From NCBI GenBank assembly GCA_903813345.2, contig CAIIXF020000006.1, positions 9,972,989 to 10,032,988 on the forward strand: a DNA stretch of 60,000 nt, read 5' to 3'. Below, one piece after another: positions 51,364 through 60,000 of this stretch. The notes below the pieces were generated by a model, which had not been told where the DNA came from, made no database searches, and saw only the letters and a list, made by a program, of their open reading frames with translations. Source of the stretch: Owenia fusiformis. Its lineage: Eukaryota; Annelida; Polychaeta; Sabellida; Oweniidae. A program made the translations under genes and the position numbers. How positions within the stretch are numbered: the stretch's first letter is position 1; each line of letters opens with the position of its first letter.

Positions 51364-53077
51364 TTATTATTCTTTTTTCTTCCTCCTCACCAAATTTCTC
51401 GTCAACTATAACAGCTTACTTAATCCAACTTACATGGTTAACTAAAGACTGAAACCGGCTTTCTGGGAAATTAGGTCAAATTTTTATCTAGGTCAAAGGT
51501 CAAGAACTAGGTCAAATCTTACATTTTCAACATTCTTCATCATATCTTCGTCAATATTCTTCGTAACTCCTTCATCTTTTTTTCATCGTGTAGCTTAGAA
51601 AAAGGCGAATCAAAGATATGACATCAGAATCTTACCGATTTTGAGATACGGCGTCCGAAATGTAGGTCACGCCTAAACATGCTCCAAATTGAATGTGTGA
51701 GCTATGAAAAAGATGTAGAATTTTCTCAGGAATCCAAATCTGCAAACCAAATTTGGATCGGACTTCCACTTCGGAAGTTATGGCGTTTTGAAAGCTCAAA
51801 AATCGCTAAATTTGGTGCCTATGTTAAGTCAATGGGAAAAAAGACTTTTTCGAAGTGTAAAATACAGGATATTGACTGAGTACAGCTTAACATAATGAAT
51901 GCTTATAAAAGAAGGGGACCTCAAAAGCTACGTAGCTTCAAAATTTGGACACCAAAATGCCTAGGTCAAAATCAAGGTCAAATTCATAGTTTTTCCTTAT
52001 TTTTACGATTCTGACACTACACTTTAATAATTTACTTCAAAATTTTGTATACAGGTAGCAAAGAGTGTGCTAATAGTGTTAGTCTTTTGCCGTCAGAAAG
52101 TATTTTGACCCACTTTTGAGATATGGTGTCCGAAAAGTAGGTCAAAATAAAAAGTTCTCCAGATTCAACGTATGAGTTATGAATTAAGGGTAGAATCTTC
52201 TCAGGAATCCGAATCTGCAAACCAAATTTCGATCCGACTACCGGTTCGGAAGTTATGGTGTGTCCAAAAAGTAGGTCAAAATAAAAAAATTCCAAATTTA
52301 ACGTATGAGTTATGAATTAGGGGTAGAATTTTGTCAGAAATCCAAATCTGCAAACCAAATTACGATCCGACTTCCGGTTCGAAAGTTGTGGGGTTTTGAA
52401 AGCTCAAAAATCGCTAAATTTGGTGCCCCATGTTATGTCAATGAGAAAAAGGATTTTTTGAAGTGTAAAATACCAGATAAAGACTGAGTACAGCTTAATA
52501 TTCTGAAAGCCTATAAAAGGAGGGGACCTCGAAGGCTATCTAGCTTTAAAATTTGGACGCAAAAATGCCTTGGTCAAAATCTAGGTCAAATTCATAGTTT
52601 TTCCTTATTTTTGCGATTCTGACATTACACTTTAAGGATTTGCTTCAAAATTTTGTATACAGGTAGCAAAGAGTGTGCCTATAGTGTTAGCCTTCTGCCG
52701 TCAGAAAGTTTTTTGACCCACTTTTGAGATATGGTGTCCGAAATGTAGGTCAAAATAAAAAATTATCCAAATTTAACGTATGAGTTATGAATTAAGGGTA
52801 GAATTTTCTCAGGAATCAGAATCTTTAAACCAAATTTCGATCTAACTTCTGGTTAGATAGTTATAGCGGTTTGAAGTCTCGAAAAGTCGATATGATGATA
52901 TCCCCATGTTAAGCTAATAGAGTCGAAGATAGCCTTCTTAAAAGTTGTCTAAATGTCTATATTCTAGCTGACTCAGCTTATTCTGAATGACTCAGCTTAC
53001 AAGTTCTGGATGACTCAGCTTAAAAAAAATGTGAAATCTGGAGTCTTAAATTGAACTTGTTCAATTTACATGTCTAG
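51364..53077 (+). mobile_element. Array unit 3
   Basis: The head is a diverged subtype (CCTCCTCACCAAATTTCTCG). The tail has GACTCAGCTTA repeats instead of the 12-bp minisatellite and ends ACATGTCTAG. Confidence 0.65.
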
Positions 53078-54810
53078 TTATTATTATTATTATTATTTTT
53101 CTTCCTCCTCACCAAATTTCTCGTCAACTATAACAGCTTACTTAATCCAACTTACATGGTTAACTAAAGACTGAAACCGGCTTTCTGGGAAATTAGGTCA
53201 AATTTTTATCTAGGTCAAAGGTCAAGAACTAGGTCAAATCCATTACTTTGTCACTTTTTCCCATTATCTCGGTCGTCCTTCAATATTTTTGATCCTGGTT
53301 TTTTTCATTGTGTTCCTCATAAAAAAGTAGAAAACCTAGAGTCGATTTAGTTTTTTGGTATCTCAAACCGATTTCGAGATATCAGTGTCCGAAAACGAGG
53401 TCCAAAAAAAAATTCTCAGAATCCAATGTCTAGGATATCAGTCTTATAGGAAATTTTCTCAGGATTCCGAATCTGAAAACAAAATTTCGATCTGACTTCC
53501 GGTTCAGAAGTTATGGCGTTTTGAAAATTCAAAAATCGCTAAATTTGGTGCCCCATGTTAATTCAATGGGAAAAAATATTTTTTTGAAGTGTAAAATACG
53601 AGATATAGACTTAGCACAGCTAAACATAATGGAAGCCCATAAAAGAAAGGGACCACAAGACCTTGTTTTCATAAAAATTTGGACACCAAAATGCCTAGGT
53701 CAAAATCTAGGTCAAATTCAAAGTTTTTTCTTATTTTTGCGATTCTGACACTACAGATTAATTATATTCTTCGAAATTTTGTATACATGTAGCCAAGAGT
53801 GTGCTGATAGTGTTAGCCTTTTGCCGTCAGAAAGTATTTTGACCCACTTTTGAGATATGGTGTCCGAAAAGTAGGTCAAAATAAAAAGTTCTCCAGATCC
53901 AACGTATGAGTTATGAATTAAGGGTAGAATTTTCTCAGGAATCCGAATCTGCAAATCAAATTTCGATCCGACTTCCGGTTTGGAAGTTATGGCGTGTCCA
54001 AAAAGTAGGTCAAAATAAAAAAATTCCAAATTTAACGTATGAGTTATGAATTAGGGGTAGAATTTTGTCAGGAATCCGAATCTGCAAACCAAATTTCGAT
54101 CCGACTTCCGGTTTGAAAGTTATGGCGTTTTGAAAGCTCAAAAATCGCTAAATTTGGTGCCCCATGTTATGTCAATGAGAAAAAGGATTTTTTGAAGTGT
54201 AAAATACCAGATATAGACTGAGTACAGCTTAATATTCTGAAAGCCTATAAAAGGAGGGGACCTCAAAGGCTATCTAGCTTTAAAATTTGGACGCAAAAAT
54301 GCCTTGGTCAAAATCTAGGTCAAATTCATAGTTTTTCCTTATTTTTGCGATTCTGACATTACACTTTAAGGATTTGCTTCAAAATTTTGTATACAGGTAG
54401 CAAAGAGTGTGCTTATAGTGTTAGCCTTCTGCCGTCAGAAAGTTTTTTGACCCACTTTTGAGATATGGTGTCCGAAATGTAGGTCAAAATAAAAAATTCT
54501 CCAAATTTAACGTATGAGTTATGAATTAAGGGTAGAATTTTCTCAGGAATCAGAATCTTTAAACCAAATTTCGATCTAACTTCTGGTTAGATAGTTATAG
54601 CGGTTTGAAGTCTCGAAAAGTCGATATGATGATATCCCCATGTTAAGCTAATAGAGTCGAAGATAGCCTTCTTAAAAGTTGTCTAAATGTCTATATTCTA
54701 GCTGACTCAGCTTATTCTGAATGACTCAGCTTACAAGTTCTGGATGAATCAGCTTAAAAAAATGTGGAATCTGGAGTCTTAAATTGAACTTGTTCAATTT
54801 ACATGTCTAG
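53078..54810 (+). mobile_element. Array unit 4
   Basis: Same head and tail subtype as unit 3 and closely similar to it over the 3' half, suggesting duplication of a unit within the array. Ends ACATGTCTAG. Confidence 0.65.
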
Positions 54811-56864
54811 TTATTAGACTCCAGATTGAAAATCTGGAGTCTATTGCTTTTGCCAGTTTTCTTTATTAGACTCCAGATTTCATCTGGAGTCTATTGCTTT
54901 TGCCAGTTTTCTTATTAGACTCCAGATTTCATCTGGAGTCTATTGCTTTTGCTGGTTTTCTTATTATTATTATTATTATTCTTTCTTTCCGAACACTTTT
55001 TCTCAGCAACTAGAAGGACTTACTTAAATCTGCTAATATAGTCAACTAGGTAATGAAACCTAGTTTCTGGGAAATTAGGTCAAATGTTTATCTAGGTCAA
55101 AGGTCAAGAACTAGGTCAAATCGTGGGTTTTCACTATTTTACAAGTTTTCTCAGTCGTCCTTCGGTATTTTTGCTCCGGGTTTTTTTCATCATGTTCCTT
55201 AGAAAAAAAGCTAATTCCGTAAGGCAAATCGTTTTTTGATTACTCTTACCGATTTTGAGAAATGACGTCTGAAAAGTAGGTCAGAACATAAAAAGTTCTC
55301 CAAATTCAACGTGTGAATTATCAAATAAGTGTAGAATTATCTCAGGAATCCGAATCTGCAAACAAAATATCGATCCGACTTCCGCTTCGGAAGTTATAGC
55401 ATTTTGAAATCTCAAAATCGCTAAATTTGGTGCCCCATGTTAAGTCAATGGGGAAAAAGACTTCTTCGAAGTGTAAAATACGAGATATAGACTGAGTACA
55501 GCTTAACATAATGAAAGCCTATAAAAGAAGGGGACCTCAAAGGCTATCTAGCTTTAAAATTTGGACAGCAAAATGCCTAGGTCAAAATCTAGGTCAAATT
55601 CATAGTTTTTCCTTATTTTTGCGATTCTGGCACTACACTTTTAGGATTTGCTTCAAAATTTTGTATACAGGTAGCAAAGAGTGTGGTAATAGTGTTAGCC
55701 TTTTGCCGTCAAAGAGAATTTTGACCCACTTTTGAGATATGGTGTCCGAAAAGTAGGTCAAAATAAAAAATTCTCCAAATTTAACATATGAGTTATGAAC
55801 TAAGAGTAGAATTTTCTCAGGAATCCGAATCTGCAAACCAAATTTCGATCCGACTTCCGGTTCGAAAGTTATGGCGTGTCCGAAAAGTAGGTCAAAATAA
55901 AAATTCGCCAAAATTAATGTATGAGTTATGAATTAGGGGTAGAATTTTGTAAGGAATCCGAATCTTTAAATCAAATTTTGATCCGACTTCCGGTTCGGAA
56001 GTTATGGCGTTTTGAAATTTCGGAAAATCGATCTGATGGTATCCTGATAGAAAGTCAAGGAAAAAAGATTTTTAAAATACGAGATATAGATTGAGTACAG
56101 CTTAAGATAATGAATTCCTATAAAAGAAGAGGACCTCAAAAGCTACCTAGTTTCAATATTTGGACACCAAAATGCCTAGGTCAAAATCTAGGTCAAATTC
56201 GTAGTTTTTCCTTATTTTTGAGATTCTGGCACTACACTTTTAGGATTTCCTTCAAAATTTTGTATACAGGTAGCAAAGAGTGTGCTAATATTGAGAGCCT
56301 TTTGCTGTCAGAAAGTATTTTGACCCACTTTTGAGATATGGTGTCCGAAAAGTAGGTCAAAATATAAAGTTCTCCAAATTGAACGTATGAGTTATGAATT
56401 AAGGGTAGAATTTTCTCGGGAATCCGGATCTGAAATTAAAATTGCAATCCAACCCCCAGTCAAGATTCTATGCCATTTTAAAGTTTGAAATTCGCACTTG
56501 CCAGTATTCACGATGCATATTGATCAAATCTACTTTCAAAAATTCCTACATACCCTACTCTACCTCCCTACCTACTCAGCTACTTATTTGATTACTAATT
56601 ACTCAATTACTTAATCAGTTATTACTTACTTAGCTACTTACTCAGCTACTTACGCAGCTACCTACTCAGCTGCTTACTCAGCTACCTACTCAGCTACTTA
56701 CTCAATTGCTTACTCAGCTACCTACTCAGCTACTTACTCAGCTACATGCTCAACTACTTACTCAGCTACCTACTCATCTACGTACTCAGCTTCCTACTCA
56801 GCTCTTTACTCAAGTAAATCAATCTGGAGTCTTAAATTGAACTCTGTTCAATTTACCAATCTAG
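54811..56864 (+). mobile_element. Array unit 5
   Basis: Three AGACTCCAGAT hairpins at the start (54816 onwards), then (TTA)n and the TTCTTTCTTTCCGAACAC head. Ends in the 12-bp minisatellite (56540-56816) and ACCAATCTAG. Confidence 0.65.
56540..56816. repeat. 12-bp minisatellite, second tract
   Basis: Same GCTACYTACTCA unit, about 20 imperfect copies; more degenerate at its 5' edge. Confidence 0.88.
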
Positions 56865-58664
56865 TTATTATTATTAGACTCCAGATGAAAATCTGGAGTC
56901 TATTGCTTTTGCCAGTTTTCTTATTATTATTATTATTATTATTCTTTCTTTCCGAACACTTTTTCTCAGCAACTAGAAGGACTTACTTAAATCTGCTAAT
57001 ATAGTCAACTAGGTAATGAAACCTAGTTTCTGGAAAATTAGGTCAAATGTTTATCTAGGTCAAAGGTCAAGAACTAGGTCAAATCGTGGGTTTTCACTAT
57101 TTTACGAGTTTTCTCAGTCGTCCTTCGGTATTTTTGCTCCGGGTTTTTTTCATCATGTTCCTTAGAAAAAAAGCTAATTTCGTAAGGCAAATCGTTTTTT
57201 GATTACTCTTTCCGATTTTGAGAAATGACGTCCGAAAAGTAGGTCAGAACATTAAAAGTTCTCCAAATTCAACGTGTAAATAATTAAATAAGTGTAAAAT
57301 TATCTCAGGAATCCGAATCTGCAAACAAAATTTCGATCCGACTTCCGGTTCGGAAATTATAGCGTTTTGAAATCTCAAAATCGCTAAATTTGGTGCCCCA
57401 TGTTAAGTCAATGGGGAAAAAGACTTCTTCGAAGTGTAAAATACGAGATATAGACTGAGTACAGCTTAACATAATGAAAGCCTACAAAAGAAGGGGACTT
57501 CGAAGGCTATCTAGCTTTAAAATTTGGACAGCAAAATGCCTAGGTCAAAATCTAGGTCAAATTCATAGTTTTTCCTTATTTTTGCGATTCTGGCACTACA
57601 CTTTTAGGATTTGCTTCAAAATTTTGTATACAGGTAGCAAAGAGTGTGGTTATAGTGTTAGCCTATTGCCGTCAGAGAGTATTTTGACCCACTTTTGAGA
57701 TATGGTGTCCGAAAAGTAGGTCAAAATAAGAAATTCTCCAAATTTAACATATGAGTTATGAATTAAGAGTAGAATTTTCTCAGGAATCCGAATCTGCAAA
57801 CCAAATTTCGATCCGACTTCCGGTTCGAAAGTTATGGCGTGTCCAAAAAGTAGGTCAAAATAAAAATTCGCCAAAATTAATGTATGAGTTATGAATTAGG
57901 GGTAGAATTTTGTCAGGAATCCGAATCTTTAAACCAAATTTCGATTCGACTTCCGGTTCGGAAGTTATGGCGTTTTGAAATTTCGGAAAATCGATCTGAT
58001 GGTATCCTGATAGAAAGTCAAGGAAAAAAGATTCTTTTGAAGTGTAAAATACGAGATATAGATTGAGTACAGCTTAAGATAATGAATTCCGATAAAAGAA
58101 GGGAACCTCAAAAGCTACCTAGTTTCAATATTTGGACACCAAAATGCCTAGGTCAAAATCTAGGTCAAATTCATAGTTTTTCCTTATTTTTTCGTTTCTG
58201 GCACTACACTTTTAGGATTTGCTTCAACATTTTGTATACAGGTAGCAAAGAGTGTGCTTATAGTGAGAGCCTTTTGCGATCAGAAAGTATTTTGACCCAC
58301 TTTTGAGATATGGTGTTCGTAAAGTAGGTCAAAATAAAAAGTTCTCATAATTTAACTTATGAGTTATGAATTAAGGGTAGAATTTTCTCAGGAATCCAAA
58401 TCTGCAAACCAAATTTCAATCCGACTTCCGGTCAAAAATTCCTACTTACCTACCTACTTACCTACTCGGCTACCTACTTAGCTACCTACTCAGCTACCTA
58501 CTCAGCTACTTACTCAGCTACCTACTCAGCTACTTACTCAGCTACTTACTCAGCTACCTGCTCAGCTGCTTACTCAGCTACCTACTCAGTTACTTACTCA
58601 ACTCTTTACTCAAGTAAATCAATCTGGAGTCTTAAATTGAACTTTGTTCAATTTACCAATCTAG
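56865..58664 (+). mobile_element. Array unit 6
   Basis: One AGACTCCAGATGAAAATCTG hairpin, then (TTA)n. The head and core nearly repeat unit 5. Ends in the minisatellite (58440-58615) and ACCAATCTAG. Confidence 0.65.
58440..58615. repeat. 12-bp minisatellite, third tract
   Basis: Same unit, about 14 copies. The opening CCTACTTACCTACCTACTTA is shared with the first tract. Confidence 0.9.
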
Positions 58665-60000
58665 TTATTTTTCTTTCTTTCTTTCTTTCCGTACACGTTT
58701 TCTCAGCAACTAGAAGAGCTTACTTTAACCTACTTACATGGCTAACATAGCCCATCGACCTAGTTTCTGGGAAATTAGGTCAAATTTGTATCTAGGTCAA
58801 AGGTCAAGAATTAGGTCAAATTTAGGTCAAATCAACATTCTGTCAATTATCTTCGTTGTTGTTTGCCGTTACTCCTTCATCTTTTTTTCATTATGTAGCT
58901 TAGAAAAAAACAAATCGAGTGTGTGCTATCCGTTTTTTGATTACTCTTACCGATTTTGAGATATGGCGTCCGGAAAGTAGGTCAAACTAAAAAAGTTCTC
59001 CAAATTTAACATATGAGCTATGGAATAAGGGTAGGATTTTCTCAGGAATCCGAATCTGCAAACCAAATTTCGATCCGACTTCCCGTTTGAAAGTTATGGC
59101 ATTTTGAAATTTCGAGAAAAATCGATCTGATGTTACCCTGATAGAAAGTCAAGGAAAAAAGATTTTTTTGAAGTGTAAAATACGAGATATAGGTTGAGTA
59201 CAGCTTAAGATAATGAACTCCTATAAAAGAAGGGGACCTTAAAAGCTACCTAGTTTCAATATTTGGACACCAAAATGCCTAGGTCAAAATCTAGGTCAAA
59301 TTCATAGTTTTTCCTTATTTTTGCGATTCTGGCACTACACTTTAAGGATTTGCTTCAAAATTTTGTATACAGGTAGCAAAGAGTGTGCTAATAGTGTTAG
59401 CCTTTTGCCGTCAGAGAGTATTTTGACCCACTTTTGAGATATGGTGTCCGAAAAGTAGGTCAAAATAAAAAATTGTCCAAATTTAACATATGAGTTATGA
59501 ATTAACAGTAGAATTTTCTCAGGAATCCGAATCTGTAAACCAAATTTCGATCCGACTTCCGGTTCCAAAGTTATGGCGTGTCCGAAAAGTAGGTCAAAAA
59601 AAAATTTAACGTATGAGTTATGAATTAGGAGTAGGATTTTGTCAGGAATCCGAATCTTTAAATCAAATTTCGATCCGACTTCCGGTTCGGAAGTTATGGC
59701 GTTTTGAAATTTCGGAAAATCGATCTGATGGTATCCTGATAGAAAGTCAAGGAAAAAAGATTTTTTGAAGTGTAAACTACGAGATATAGATTGAGTACAG
59801 CTTAAGATAGTGAATTCCGATAAAAGAAGGGGACCTCAAAAGCTACCTAGTTTCAATATTTGGACACCAAAATGCCTAGGTCAAAATCTAGGTCAAATTC
59901 ATAGTTTTTCCTTATTTTTGCGATTCTGGCACTACACTTTTAGGATTTGCTTCAAAATTTTGTATACAGGTAGCAAAGAGTGTGCTAATAGTGAGAGCCT
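58665..60000 (+). mobile_element. Array unit 7 (truncated by window end)
   Basis: Head of the unit-2 type (TTACTTTAACCTACTTACAT-like start, TTTCTTTCCGTACACG). Two sub-repeat anchors (59278, 59876) are visible before the window ends. Confidence 0.6.

Larger units (their letters stand above)
46510..60000 (+). mobile_element. Head-to-tail array of Helitron/Helentron-like non-autonomous elements
   Basis: At least seven related units in the same orientation, continuing beyond the window. Each unit has (i) an AT-rich (TTA)n start, in some units preceded by hairpins AGACTCCAGATT...AATCTGGAGTCT; (ii) a head with TTTCTCAGCAACTAGAAG and AGGTCA repeats; (iii) a core of one to four copies of a ~480-600-bp sub-repeat; (iv) in some units a 12-bp minisatellite; (v) a 3' end AATCTGGAGTCT, the hairpin AAATTGAACTTGTTCAATTT, ACATGT or ACCAAT, and CTAG followed by T. 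A 3' hairpin shortly before CTAG with no target duplication is the Helitron pattern. The short inverted AGACTCCAGATT/AATCTGGAGTCT pair resembles the asymmetric ends of Helentrons. No Rep/helicase frame is present. Confidence 0.55.

Noticed and set aside
47855-59568. Recurrent ~92-codon minus-strand frames in the array as a gene family
   Set aside because: They coincide with the repeat period, lack conserved motifs or start context, and many copies are broken; treated as repeat sequence.

Overview
The window is AT-rich animal nuclear DNA. Its genes are split by spliceosomal introns, and much of the rest is repetitive. The gene content (a steroid-sulfatase-type enzyme with a membrane hairpin and a mitochondrial-type HEMK1) and the repeat style (GGAC/CCGT microsatellites at the edge of interspersed repeats, tandem Helitron-like arrays with minisatellite cores, many palindromic MITEs) suggest a marine lophotrochozoan, most likely a mollusc. 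That assignment is inference; no species-diagnostic gene is present.

Layout. 339-6182: a Tc1/mariner-like element with ~390-bp inverted arms, interrupted by a Ty3/gypsy retrotransposon (733-5579) with identical 133-bp LTRs, a TGACC target duplication and an uninterrupted gag-pol frame. 6517-14497: minus-strand exons of a single-pass membrane protein I do not recognise. Its large intron holds a ~4.3-kb nest of inverted-repeat DNA, and a 32-bp minisatellite (14640-16330) lies just upstream. 17655-20651: an interspersed repeat with a CCGT tract and two members of a GGCGCC/CGGCCG-rich terminal-inverted-repeat family. 21492-26585: a complete five-exon sulfatase gene (plus). 28266-33882: a complete seven-exon HEMK1 gene (minus), convergent with the sulfatase, with MITEs and a 162-bp tandem repeat in its introns. 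34600-46500: no convincing host gene. This stretch holds a perfect 298-bp tandem duplication, TTAA-flanked and TA-flanked inverted-repeat elements, a hAT-type MITE with an 8-bp target duplication, a related inverted-repeat sequence with a zinc-ribbon-like coding remnant, a fragment resembling a hAT/ZNF862 C-terminus and a degenerate tRNA-like sequence. 46510-60000: a head-to-tail array of about seven ~1.7-2.6-kb units that I read as non-autonomous Helitron/Helentron-like elements.

The three host genes have no evident joint pathway. The sulfatase should act in the ER lumen on sulfated steroids or similar small substrates, HEMK1 should methylate the GGQ glutamine of mitochondrial release factors, and the membrane protein is uncharacterised. 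The main interest is the mobile DNA: a very young retrotransposon, nested fold-back elements, apparent capture of coding fragments, and the Helitron-like array, whose units each carry an AGGTCA direct repeat with 1-bp spacing and a 3' hairpin followed by CTAG. All gene models come from reading splice signals and reading frames by eye; no transcript or database evidence was available.
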